Position numbers and translations under genes: made by a program | Notes under the pieces: generated by a model | Told to the model about the DNA's origin: nothing | Database searches by the model: none | What the model saw: only the letters and a program-made list of their open reading frames with translations | DNA from: Xylogone sp. PMI_703 | Taxonomy: Eukaryota; Ascomycota; Leotiomycetes | Direction of reading: 5' to 3' | DNA: 64,000 bases | NCBI GenBank assembly: GCA_021399445.1 | Contig: JAJTUQ010000004.1 | Location: 2,914,001-2,978,000 of the forward strand | In this document: piece by piece, positions 1 to 11,747 of the stretch | Layout: each line of letters begins with the position of its first letter | How positions within the stretch are numbered: position 1 is the stretch's first letter

Positions 1-50
1 TACTCCAAATCTTAGCAAAACAAACCAAAGAAAAGGCAAAAATGCAATTA

Positions 51-3000
51 CTATACAATAGCACTTTCGTTAGGAATGCTCAGTATCGCCGAGTTCCTCT
101 GCGCTGCGTTCTGCGCTTCTATAAACCGATCCCATGCCTCTGGGTCTCCGGCTTTGATCTGTTCGCGGAGAAGGCTTGCCTCATCCCGGAGTTCTTCTAA
201 TAATACGTCTTGACCTTCAGCTTCAATTCTTCTCTTGATATCTTCACCCCCTAGATCATCCACCATTGATCTTAACATCTGCAAATGCGCGGGCTGTATT
301 TCTGTACCTGTCGTACCATGGGCGTGGTCTTCCATCTCTGGTTTTAAAATATCACGACGGAATGCCTGCCCAAATCTATGCATACGACCTTCTTCTTGGG
401 ATAAAGCTCTGGAAGCGAGCGAGACATCAGAATTGTGGCGAGAGAGGGTAGGGTAGATTGCGCCTTCCTCATCTGATCCACCATCCACAATTGCCTGCTC
501 ATTTTCTAGGCTTGTGGTCGTTCTCTGATCATCAGAACCATCTATTCGCTCAGTGAGCTTGTGAGCAGCAAGCATTAGATCGTCAGGAGGAGCGAGGCGT
601 GTTTCAGGAAATTCATCTTCGAAACGCTTAATCATTTTTTCAAGCGTTCTATCAAGGAATAGAAGACGATCTGGTTCTGGTGAGCATCATGGTTACTATA
701 ACTGGAGATGGAACTTACTATAATTATTGCGGTCACCTGACCGGGACTCCTTCACTAAGGCAGGTTGCAACCGCGCTCTGATCTTTCGTGCACTACCAAG
801 AAGGTTTTTGGACATATCTTTCGCTTTGCCGCTTGAGACACGAGATATAGGTGTCGCAGTTCCGCTTCGGAATCCATCGCGTGAAGGAGAGTCATTACCC
901 CTATTGCTCAAGCATATACCAAGTGCTTTCACAACACCCGTACCTCCAATTACATAATCATCATCGGGAGCTGGATCGTCATCGTCGTGGTTGCTAGCAA
1001 CTCCTTCAACATGGCCTACAAGATGTAATAGAACATCGGGGACTTGAACGTCTTTACCGCTAGTAGGCATACCAGCCGTATCCGTAACTGACTCGGTGAT
1101 CTCAGCAAGTGGATCACGCTCCATGTTCCACAGGCAGTATGCAACTACTTGCTTAGCAAGTGCTTTCACAACTTCGCTTGACTCGGGGGAGGGCACTTCG
1201 ATATCTATGCAGACGATTGTTCTAGATACACGGACGGCTGCCATGAGTGACGCATATAAAGCGGCAGCTTCTTCTTGGTCAGCTTCAGTTTTTGCATTGG
1301 CCAACATGGCTAGCTGCGGATTCTCCATCAGGCTGATATGGGCGAGTGTTGGACTCTCTGGTAATATTTCTGCTAGTGCAATCGCTTGCTCGGGGGTCAT
1401 AGACACATCTGCTAGATGGATTCTTCTTAATATTGGCATCTTCGGTAGGTATCTATAATAAAAATATTAGTACTGATTAGCAGCTAAGGGATTCGTTAGA
1501 TGTTACCTTCGGAATAAGGAAAGAGCACTTGGATTACTTGAAAACAATTCACGATTCTGTGAGAGATCTATGAACCGAAAGTGTTGAAGTTTTGCAAGTG
1601 CTGGGAAAAGCGACCACAAGGAGTCCGGAGTCAGGTTGCAGCCCGCTAGACTGAGGGCTACCAGGAGATTGTTCTCCTCGAGGGCTTCTGCAACAACTCC
1701 CAGCAGGTCTTTCAAGTCGTTTCCACCTAGATCCAAGCCCTCACATTTACCTTGTTTCAAATATCTAGCAACATGATTTACCCCTTCTGCTGTAAGATTA
1801 TTATCTGCCAGCCCCAATCGTCTTAGGCCACATTTAATAACCCCATCAATGACGACTCCTAATTGCTCGGTAGTGATCCCGGTATCGGCAAGATTTATCA
1901 GTTCCATATCTTGATCAGCTAATCGTTCCCCAATAGCTTTACTTAGTATGTGATATATCTCGTTTCCAGTAGGAGTGGCTGTCGGAGGTTTAACATGATG
2001 AGGATGAGGTAGATGCAGATGTGAGGTGCTCGCCGCCACATTAGTTGGTGGCGGCGCCTGAGGAAATGGTACCTGGGATAGATCTATCGATTTAAGCGTT
2101 CGACACATGTTGATAAAGAGAGAGATATATCGCCAGCCGTCAACTCCTATCTTAGTATTATTCTTGAACACCACCCTCTCCACAAAGCCGCCTTGGGGAA
2201 CCTGGCCGTCCTTCCCACCCTTAATTCTTCGTCTGGCGTTGAAGTCAGGAGATTTTGCTGCAAGTAATCCAGCAAGTACCACGCGAATGCCCTCATCCGT
2301 GAGGCCACAATTCTCCAGTATTAACTCTTTTACTGGAACTACTGCTAAGTAGTCTCCTAGTGTGACTAGATCCTGTAATTGAAGCCAATATCCTGAGAGA
2401 TCTAACATTTGCACCACACCCGGCTGAGCAATACTAGAACTTGCCGCAGCAGCTAATTGTTCAGTAACCTTTTTCAGGATCGGAGTTTCGCGCAGTTGAC
2501 AACACCTCCTATATATTCTAACGGGATCGATGGTCGGCGTAGCTTGGACCTTGGGTGTCCCGGATCTGGGAGTGTCCAAGGAGCTGTCGTCGCTATCTTG
2601 CCTTACTAGTTCCACTGGTAGTGTCCCATTTGCCTCTGCCAGTTTTCGCTTCTTCTCTTTTCGTGCTTTCCTCTCTTCTTCGCTTCGCTTCTTCTTCTCT
2701 TTCTTTTTAGAAATATCCTTGCCATCTCCATTCGCATCTTGCTTAACTTCGACTATTGTTTCTGAAGGTTCTTTCGGCGCTTCATTCGACGTAGTCTCTG
2801 AAGGAGTTGTGGTAGTGTCATTTGTAGCTTTATCAACCTTCGCATCATTTTGTACTGCAGTGGGATTCTTCAGTGCATCTCCTTCCCCTTTATCGATGAT
2901 TTTCTTCTCTTTCTTCTCCTTCTTTTTTTCCTCTATTCCATCGTCCGAATACCGTGGGCTACTAGCTATTTCAACGTCTACACAGAATGCAACACGACGT

Positions 3001-3762
3001 AGTTTGGACTGATCTAATTCCGATATAGAACACCGTTCACGATGGGTATCAACATTAAGAATCCGACGTTCGCATGGTCCGTGCTGGGCATTCTTGTATC
3101 CAGAAGAAAGGGGTCCACCTGATGAAGACAGCCTTCGTAAAGCGCTCTGTATAAAGTTAGGTTGTCCGGACTTAGGAGGCGGTGTGTCGGTCCCAACTTT
3201 CGCGCCTGGTTGGGTAGGCCCATTCTTGGGTGGAGTAGATCCCGTCGGCCGTGGACTAGAAGTATCTGCTGTATTATGACCGTTGACTGGCGCAGCCGTC
3301 GGGGGCGAGGATGTCTGTTGCGCTCCGGGTGATGAAGAGAACTTGGATGATATACTGGAAAGCCACGAGTTGCGGCGAGGAGAAACTGATCCGGGCTTTG
3401 AAGAGCCGTTTAAGCCGGACTTCACCTCTGAAGAATTACTCCTTATGATGCCCTGTCTAATAGGTATTGGCTTGGCAGATGCAGAAGGAGCATCTGCAGG
3501 GTGGCCATTGGTATTTCCATTCGCTGGAGGATGTTCTGTCGACACAGGATAAGAGGGTTCGTGGACGGGACGCTGCTGTGGAGGGTGATCTGGATGTCAT
3601 TTGCGTCAGTACAGCTCCTGAAGTTAATTGTGACCACCAATGCGATTGAGACAGAGACGGTTGGTGCAACCACACGGGGATGAGGGCAAGCCACTCACCT
3701 TTCTGATGGACACTCGGATTGCGGGTCATCCAGCTCACATCGACACCTTGAATGGTATCCAT
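51..3762 (-). CDS. Leucine-rich-repeat protein, MHP1-like
   Basis: Four exons in transcript order: 3762-3699, 3589-1507, 1452-719 and 676-51 (a 6-nt shorter last exon from 670 is also in frame), giving about 1168 aa. The start is the ATG at 3762, opening MDTIQGVDVSWM; a later open stretch begins only with GTG. The first 400 residues are low complexity, Ser/Thr/Pro-rich and then Lys/Glu-rich. From about residue 410 to 820 there are ribonuclease-inhibitor-like leucine-rich repeats of the 'LxLxxNxL' type. The tail is acidic with a predicted helical stretch. Homologues in moulds are often annotated 'cell wall biogenesis protein Mhp1' after the yeast microtubule-interacting Mhp1; function is not proven by sequence. 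The ends agree in phase (3507 nt). Family call fairly secure, role uncertain. Confidence 0.8.
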
Positions 3763-4735
3763 TGTGCCTGGATGATTGAAGAGTTCGGCCACCATTGATG
3801 CTCGTAAAGGGGTTTTATGGCAAATAAGAAGCTGACGGCAAATCTTAATAATTCTCACTCGTTTCTCTGGCAGCGCCCGGGCCGATGTGAGCCGCTATTG
3901 AGGAAGCTGATGGGACGCCATTAGGCTTGTTGATGAGTCTTCTCTGCCATAAGACTCGATTCACGGTAGAATGGGACGAATATGGTGGGAAATGGTTACG
4001 ATGCTGGGCAAACCTGGCGGAGCTGAAGGTTCATGGAATGCGGCGCTGAAGGGGTTTTCGATGGAGGTCCACGCGATCGGTCGAGCCACTCCTCGTGGAG
4101 AGGTCGGAATGGCGAGGGTCAGCGACGGTATCGCTCCCAATCGCTTACATCATTTGCTGGCTGCGCTGCCGGTGATTGGCTGGACGCTGCACCGAGCTGA
4201 CTGATAACCCACACGCGGCAAATGGGTTCGTGTGGGAAAAGGAGTTGCAGAACAGGGTCTTCTATGGCGGGGTAATTTCGATCCCACTGGTTGTGACTGG
4301 CTCGACTCCACCACCGTGGATCTGCGCCCTCAAAGTCCCTTCATATTTCGTCACCGGACCTTCTTACCAAGTCACACTCTCCGCACAAAGAACAGGAACT
4401 TGTGCCGCACAAAAAGCACGAAACTGTGTTGGTCTAACGACCCTGATCACGTTACTTGCCACGGTTTGTCTGAGTGCACGTGAGACCCATAGCGGTGAGG
4501 CCCGGTCTCGGCCGACACAACGGTATTATTACGGTAACTGCCCACTACCTACAATCCTGTGCATGTTGCAGTCGGTAATTTCCAACAGGTACAGAGCTTA
4601 CACGGGATACGGAATATTTTTAATGCCTCATTAGTCAGAACTTAACTCCTCGTGATGTCATGTCATAATCCAATTGCCAGAAGAACCCCTTTTTTATTTT
4701 TATTTGCGAGACCAGTACCATAAACAGAGAAAAGC
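3763..4735. other. Intergenic, upstream of the LRR gene
   Basis: This 970-bp stretch lies between the start of the LRR gene and the stop of RPL5, both on the minus strand. It must hold the LRR promoter and the RPL5 3' end. Open frames at 3971-4204 and 4176-4634 (+) show no recognisable family and I treat them as chance. Confidence 0.5.
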
Positions 4736-5831
4736 TTATTCCTTGAGCTCGGCAATCCTGGCCTTGACTCTGGCAACCTTCTCCTCCTTGGTGAGCTTCT
4801 TGCCCCTGAACTTCAGCGACTCCTGCTTGTACTCGGACTTGTCCTTCTTGGCCTCGGCACCCTCGGGCTTCTTGAATGGGTCCTCCCGGATAGCCTTGTG
4901 TGCTTCAGCGTACAGCTCCTCTAGTCCATCAGCCTCAATCTCGTCGTCAATGTAGCCCTGGAATTGGGACTTGTAGCGCTCCTCATCATCATCGGCGAGA
5001 GTCTCCATGTACTCGGCAACGTGGCCACCGAAGATGTACTTTCGGAGAGTGTCGGCGTCGAGCTCCTTGGTTTCGATGTCGTAACCTGGGAAACGGTTCT
5101 CAGAGTGGGGGATGAAGATACCACCGTCAGAGGCACCCTTCATGGCACCAAAGACACGGGCACCAGTGGAGGTACGGGCGAGACCAACGTCAAGGAAGAC
5201 CTTGAATGGTCGTCGGGACTCATCACCCTCAGAAGCCTCAGTGAGCTTGTACTCTCCATCAGCCTCCTCAACACCCTCGAAATCCTCATCAATGCCGAGC
5301 TTCTTGAGGGCACGGCGGGCAATCAAAAGACCAGTGCAGTAGGCGGCGGCCCAGTTGGTGAGACCGTGCTCAATGCCGTAGGCCTTGAGCTCATGGGAGT
5401 AGGCAGCGCAGAAGACCTTGTCGCCAGTGATCTCGGAGCTCACGATCTGGAGAATGATGTCCCGGTTGGTGAATCGGACAACAAGACGATACTTTGGAGC
5501 ATTGTACTTGTTCTTGGCCTGGGTGATCAACCGCTTACGGGCGTAGTAATCGGTCTTTCCCTCACGACGGCGCTTGTACTTAGTCTGGTAGCGACTGAAG
5601 AAAATGTTAGATTAACAGAAACTACTGAACAGATGTAAACATGGAAGTACATACCTGTAGTACGCGCTGTTCTTGACCAGCTTGGTGAAAGGCTGTTGAA
5701 AATTCCGGAGTCAGCAATTTGCGCTTCAGAATCTCATCCGAAGCATCTTGCATGGACTCTCATTTTGGATATTCGAGACCACAGTGGACAGACCGCCAGA
5801 TGCATGGAACATGCAGTGTGGTACTTACCAT
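4736..5831 (-). CDS. RPL5: 60S ribosomal protein L5 (uL18)
   Basis: Three exons: 5831-5829 (only the ATG), 5692-5655 and 5594-4736, giving 299 aa, the usual length for eukaryotic L5. The second coding exon continues [13 protein letters not shown], and the joined N-terminus has the conserved Lys/Arg-rich stretch followed by [16 protein letters not shown]. The C-terminus is basic. L5 binds 5S rRNA, travels with L11 to the nucleolus and sits in the central protuberance of the large subunit. Codon use is strongly biased to C/G-ending codons compared with neighbouring genes, as expected for a highly expressed gene. All splice sites are GT-AG. An intron straight after the initiation codon is common in fungal ribosomal-protein genes. 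Confidence 0.97.
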
Positions 5832-6293
5832 CTTGACTGATTATCCTCACTATTGCTGGAGTTGGAGATTGATGTTTGAGGAAAGCGAGGGAGGAGAAGA
5901 ATCTGAATACTTGTGGGCGAACTTTTCGCTTAGATAGGGCTGCCAAAAAGTGAAGCCAGAGATCGTGGTGGGCGACGACCAAAAATTTTGTGCAGCCTTA
6001 GGCATAAACATCACGGCACGGGTACAGTACCCGCACCTGCCGTGCGTGCATAAAATTTCGGTGGCCCTGCCGAATTATGATGCTCAATCGTGTAGCCGCG
6101 GTGGGGAAGACCTGAAGATGCCTAGGAAATGCCGAGGTCCTAGACATAGACAGCTACAGCTTAATAGTGGAGCAAAGAAGCTCGATTCCAGAACGACATC
6201 ACATATTTTTCCTATCACTATAATCAGGAAACAGAATATATGTCTCAAGAAGAATTCCCAGTAGAGTTTATTATGGACAGTGTGCAAGCAATC
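5832..6293. promoter_or_regulatory. Divergent promoter region RPL5 / HAD gene
   Basis: About 450 bp between the divergently transcribed RPL5 and HAD-like genes. It contains a near-perfect inverted repeat, CGGGTAC-A-GTACCCG, at 6019-6033, followed by GC-rich sequence with repeated 'cgtgc' words. The minus-strand sequence upstream of the RPL5 ATG is pyrimidine-rich. No factor can be named from sequence alone. Confidence 0.4.
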
Positions 6294-7407
6294 ATGGCTC
6301 CTATAAAGCAGCCAAAAGCTTTCCTCTTTGACATTGGAGGGGTGTGTGTACGTATAGGTTCTGGATCTCCTTTTCTCTTATCTATTTAGCCAATTGGTTC
6401 TTTATACATAACTTTCCCACTGCTATTTTTTTCTACCTTGGAGATGAGTATCTTCAATCGCATTTCAGAGGCTTTTATTGTCTAGGCTCTATTCGTAACA
6501 CTGGAATCTAATGGCTATTATTATCCCCGATCTTTTCTCCCTAACATTATCTATGCATATCTCTATCAATTCCAGATTACTCAAACCTAAAACTCAGATT
6601 TCACTCCCGAGAAACCTCCAAAGTATGCACTAATCAATCCCAAAGGTCATCTCGCCCATGCAAGCAATCCTAGACTACGAAACCTCTAAAGGCATCCCTC
6701 CAGGCTACGTCAACTATTGCATCGCCAAAACCAAACCAAACGGCTTCTGGCACCGTCTCGAGCGAGGAGAGGACCCCATGGACGCCGCCTGGTTCCAAGG
6801 ATTCACGGCCGAGTTGAACAATACGGACCACTGGACCAGCTTTTACACCGAAAAGCTAAATCGATCCGAGAAAGTGCCTCCCTTGCCACATATCGACGGC
6901 GAGTGGTTATTCTGGTCCATGATGCGCGCGTCCCAAGAACCTGATCCGTGGATGTACCCTGCGCTGAAGAGTCTGAAGGCCAGCGGGAAATTCTTACTCG
7001 CCGCGTGCAGCAACACAGTTATTTTCCCAGAAGGCCATCCTTACAACTCGCGAGGGGATTTGAAAAGCTTGTTCGACGTGTTCGTTTCTAGCGCACATGT
7101 TGGGATAAGGAAGCCGGAACGAACTATGTATGAGCATACTCTTGCTGAGATCAATAAGTTTGCGAAGGAGAACGCGTCCACCAGAGGGAAGAGATTGGGG
7201 TGGGAGCAGGGAATACGGCCAGAGGACGTGGTGTTTCTGGATGATATTGGGGAGAATCTCAAGGCTGGCAGAGAAATTGGATTTGGAACAATCAAGGTTC
7301 CTCTGGGAAGAACGTATGAAGCCGTTGACGAGCTTGAAAAGATGACTGGGCTGAAATTAGCAGGGGACCATCCCAGAATCCCCGTGCTTCCGAAAGCAAA
7401 ACTGTAA
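6294..7407 (+). CDS. HAD-like hydrolase
   Basis: Two exons, 6294-6347 and 6646-7407, about 271 aa, separated by a 298-nt intron that is long for this window. HAD motif I reads FLFDIGGVC: the first Asp is present and the second aspartate position is glycine, as in the 'DxGGV' branch (ACAD10 / soluble epoxide hydrolase N-domain type). Motif II lies in 'LAACSNT' and motif IV in 'VFLDDIGENLKAG'. These fit a cytosolic hydrolase or phosphatase of unknown substrate. In-frame ATGs at 6240, 6273 and 6294 make the start uncertain; I chose the last because the motif follows closely. The splice restores codon phase exactly (GVC|VISPMQAIL). Confidence 0.85.
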
Positions 7408-7625
7408 TTTCGCGTTACGATAGTCTGTTAGCCTTGGTGTTTTGGTACGGGACAAGATAGTAAGATTTATTTAAGCGTTTATAATAGAATGGCCCCAGTT
7501 TATCTCAATAATAGAAAATTTATGCTCAACTATACTTTTACAGATCATCACATAATGCCATAAATATCCAAAAGTCGCCCGTCCAACGCCTTCCCAATGC
7601 ATTTACATTCAATCACCCTCCGCTT

Positions 7626-9724
7626 TCATTTTGAAGCCTTAGCAGGTGACTCTGTATTCCCTCCTAAAATAAGACTCTCTAACTCCCAGGGACTAAGAGT
7701 GCTCCTTCGCCGACTTGTCCTATGACTTTTACTAATGGCTTTCCTTTTTTTTGCTACTATTGGTTCAGCTTTAGGGGGAACTTCATCGTTTGCAACGTCA
7801 TCTTCGATAGCCTCATCATTGCTTTCTACCTCTTTTACTGGCGAAGAGGGCTTTGTAGCTTCTAGAGAAGTTCCATCAGTAGGCTTTGTACGGCTCAATC
7901 TCAACGCCTTCAATTTTGCCCTGACCCGAGCGGCGTCTGCCTCTCGCTCTGAAGCAGCCAGCTTGGCAGCTATGGTCGCCATTGTGAGTGGACTCTGCTG
8001 AGGCATGACATTGTCTCTAGGATGTGGCAGCCTAGTCGTCTCATCTAACTCAAGTCGTGGGGAAGGCTCGATAATATCGGAAGTAGGCTTGGATTCCTTT
8101 TTGGCAGACTTTCTAGGGCTACTTCGCCGCTTGGAGGAAGGCTTCTCCTCTGCTGGAGTTGATATTCGGACCTTCGGTTTTTCGGTAGATGGTTTCTCCA
8201 ATTGTAAAAGATCCTGAGTATTTTCTTCAACTATAGTGGTGAACCCATCCTGGCTATGGCCATAGCTACCCCTATTACCTTTTGTTGTCTCTTTTAGCGG
8301 TGACAGTTGCGGAGGTGGGCCTGGTGACGACGACGGAGGCTCTTCTACGATAAATTTCTTTTGTATCTTCTCTTCCAATGGTGATTTCGCAGCTTTTCGT
8401 GGAAGTTCCTGAGGGGCCTCTTGTGTAGTTTTCGGAACAACTGATACCACTGGCTCTTCCTCATATTCATCGAAGTCAGACTCCTCATCATCAAGCTCCG
8501 GCTCAGGTGGAGCTGCAATTCCAGACTCATCCATGGCATCAATGTCAGCCTGCGTGTCTCCTTCTTCATATTCCTCGAGCAGAATATTATCAGCAGCAGA
8601 ATCGTCACCCTCTCCGGCTTTGAGCGGACTGAGCCTTATGCCCATCTTCAATTCTTCAAGATTGACTGTTTGGCCACTGCTTGCCATACGTTTACACCAA
8701 CCCTGCATCAACTGAACCGCTTCTCGCCATCTTCCCTCCATTTTTTCAAAACCAGCCCGCAGTCGCATAATCTCTTCCTCCCTTATCTCAACCTCTTCCA
8801 ATGGCACAAATGACGGATTTGTCAAAAGGTTCCGTAGGTGCTCGATAACATAATTCATCTCGGCAGCCATACTCTCATACCCAGAATCTAATTGCTCAAC
8901 CTCTTCACCGTCTAAGCCGCCTTCTAGCTCACATCCTGACAACGCCTTCAAGGCCTCGATTGTTCTCTTGATAAGTCTAGCCATATTTTCATTTTCTTCA
9001 CTCAGCCCTCTTGCTAACTCCGTTAGGAACTCATTTGTCTCCATTCTCAGATCATAGTTGGTATCGTCGGTTCCTAGAGCTCCAGAATTTGGAATTTCCA
9101 CGCCTATGCCGGGCACTACTGTAATTGTTGCAACACCTGGGACTTTTCCACTCCCTCGAGGTCTACCTGCATCCGCGACATGCTTCTTCATGCCCTCAAT
9201 GACTCGTTCCCGCTTCCGAACTTCATTCGCACATTGCGCCCTGGTTTGCGCAACTAGCGATCTGATTCTGTTCATTTCTTCTTTCACTCCTTTAGCTGCT
9301 TGTTCTGCACTTCGAAGCTGCGTCTTTAAAGCGCGCTCAGTTGCTTCCGCAATACCCAAACGGCGCTGGGCTTCCGCATGCTTGGTACTGACTCGCTCCA
9401 GGTCAGTCGTTTGCCTGAGAGCGTCCGCTCGCAATGATCGAATCGTCTGGGAAAGATTCTCTCGTTGAGTAGCATCACGCTAGACAATGTGTTAGACATT
9501 ATCTTGCTATAATTATATAGGGGCAATAATCAGAGCACACTCACATCTCGTCGCAAAATAAGGTCGTTGATCACACCCATCACCTTCCCCATTGTCGCCT
9601 CAAGACCGCCTTCACCCTTATCCGGGGATGCGAAATCAATTGTTTGGCCATTTCGTAACAGGCCCCGGGAAAGGAGCTGGTTATTGATATATAAAGATGC
9701 GGTGCGCAAATTTTCGAGATCCAT
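7626..9724 (-). CDS. ADIP-domain, NIMA-interacting TinA/Msd1-like protein
   Basis: Two exons, 9724-9545 and 9479-7626, 677 aa. The N-terminus (MDLENLRTASLYIN) and the coiled-coil region through about residue 170 match the Afadin/alpha-actinin-binding (ADIP, SSX2IP) domain. Fungal members are A. nidulans TINA, which interacts with the NIMA kinase, and S. pombe Msd1, which anchors microtubule minus ends at spindle poles. The middle holds further helical segments. The C-terminal half is disordered, with acidic tracts, many SP/TP sites and a Lys/Arg-rich end, consistent with cell-cycle phosphorylation (inference). It converges with the HAD gene, whose stop lies 218 bp away. Confidence 0.82.
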
Positions 9725-11747
9725 GATGTTCTGGAGAGACTTTATTCTTGGAACAATTATTCCTCAAAGCTATTGCTGCGACCCATTCTAAGGTTGTGGG
9801 ATTTCGTGATGTTCAATGGATATTATTGTTGGTTGCTCCAGCGACGGTAAGGCAGCGTAAATAAGGACCCCATTTTGTGACAGGGTACCCACCTGGAACC
9901 AATAGGATTGGCGCACCATTGAAGTTCGCATTTTCAGCTCTTTACAGTATCGGCATGGACTTTTGTTTCGTGTTCGTCGAGTTTTATCATCTAGATAAAA
10001 CTGTACTGCTGATCATACTACTATTCGGTGGCGTAGAGAATGAATATTATGTCAAAACTTTATCTCTTCATTACCCAAACTTGACCAGTGATGAAATCAC
10101 GAAATTGGTGTTTGTCTACAACACCAGAAGGACTTCAGTTGCTGGGATAAGCTCCTTGCTATTCAGAGGTTACGATACCGCGTGATAAACGAAGTGTAGT
10201 CCTTGGACGAGCTTGAATTGACGCATGCTCATCCACCACCCTAGACAACCAGTGGACAAAAGTCGGACGATTTTACATATATACTTCCGCTCCATTGCTA
10301 TTAGTCTCACTTACGGTAATTGGTAAATCTTGAACATAATGCGGTGTGCCACGGAAGTCCGTGGCCAAGTGTATCTTGTTTGACCTCACAGCCCATTTGA
10401 TACTCCGTAATCTCTCGTGCTCTGTAGTGCGTAACTTAAACAAGGACTAAAATGCGAATTTTCTCCACTAAGAATAGCCTCTACTAAGCTTCAATAGCAC
10501 AGTACAGTAAGATTCCGGGTGGGATGTGGATTGCGGCACGCAGGAGGGGTTATGTGCAGAGCTACCCAGCTTCGTCAGTGTAGGGCCTCGATTAATACTT
10601 AGTACAGCAATTGACAAGGCCATCTGGTCTCGTAGGGCTAGAGCAATCGAATCCTGCTGGATTTAGCAACGCAAGTTCGGGCCTAACTGCGTAAGATAGC
10701 CTCATTATCCAAGGCTGGATGGCACCGGCCCGAACTCTATGGCTCTTCCCGCAGCTTATTACGGCCTGCATTGTTTGAGGCCTTGGCAGGAAGTGATATG
10801 ACTGTGAATAAGCATTGACAGAGTTGATCGACCTAAGCATCGTGAGTCAAGGCCTCCGTACCGAGGAGGGGATTCTAGGCTCTACAGCGGAGCACGTCCA
10901 GTTAAAGATGTCGGCCATCAGCTCGCATAGAAACGGACGGGGCGATCCCGCCCCTAAGCAGCACTCAGTAGACCCTAAACCAAACGCTCCTGGCAGGGGA
11001 GCAACCGTGCGTGAGGGATGGGCGGTTGTAGCCGAGACAAGCAGCTATCAACGTTGCAGATTGCTCCTCTGCAGCTCTACTTCCCCATCCCCCAAGAACG
11101 TAATCCTCCGAGGGAAAACTCCGTACTTTCGTATTCTCAGTTACGGCTAGCGCAACCGTAGAGAGAGCAGGGATTGATACCCTAGCGCAAAGCAAGGCTC
11201 TCGTCCTTTGATACAATCGACGTATCTGGGTTTCTGCAGGAGTGGTTAAATGGCACTGCTTTGGTAGGCAGCTCTTTACCCCTAAGAGGTGGCTAGGCTT
11301 ACAGGCTTCCAGGCTCTGGATACCTTATTTTGGCAGCACCGCACACCCCCAGTTTCAGCCTTCGCGGCACAGTGATCTTTTGGTCGGCCTCCCCCTCCTG
11401 CTATGGGCTGCTGTTACGTCCGTATAAGCTTGATATACGCTAATTGGAGGGGCATCCTCCTCTCAGGATCCGCCGTCAGCGCTAACTGCAACGCCAAACT
11501 GAAATAAAGAATGCGGCTGAGGGTGGCACACGTCTCCATACGGCATGCGACACCCTCCGCAATCATGACAGTTGAGAAGCTCATTTAAGCTTGAGAGCTT
11601 TAAGCTCTCCATGCCCCCTCAGCCCCCCTTTATTTGCCTGTTTTTGCTATAATAACCATTCGGTGTTCTTTTTTGCACCAATCTTTCTGAGCTTCCGACG
11701 GTTACTTTGTATAAAGTTTATATAGCATTTTTACGTATAGACGAGAT
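9725..11747. other. Gene-poor 2 kb region
   Basis: No convincing gene. Open frames at 9877-10185 (+), 10815-11150 (+) and 10965-11216 (-) resemble nothing I recognise. Local structure includes a direct repeat 'ctagcgcaa' near 11149 and 11190, a self-complementary patch around 11580-11610 rich in 'gagctttaagctc' words, and tRNA-like words without a full tRNA. It may be a decayed repeat; a genome copy-number search would decide. The last few hundred bases must include the calpain promoter. Confidence 0.4.

Noticed and set aside
1503..3545. LRR protein starting at 3545
   Set aside because: That position is GTG inside an exon; an upstream exon with ATG at 3762 joins in phase through a good donor and a CTGAC branch site.
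3971..4634. Plus-strand frames between the LRR gene and RPL5
   Set aside because: No codon bias, family pattern or splice logic; likely chance.
10630..10665. tRNA T-arm-like word 'caatcgaatcctg'
   Set aside because: Stems do not pair and no box A lies at the right distance on either side.
11235..11320. tRNA-like start (gcaggagtggttaaatgg) resembling a Leu/Ser box A
   Set aside because: No matching T-arm (GGTTCGANTCC) or acceptor stem follows within tRNA distance.
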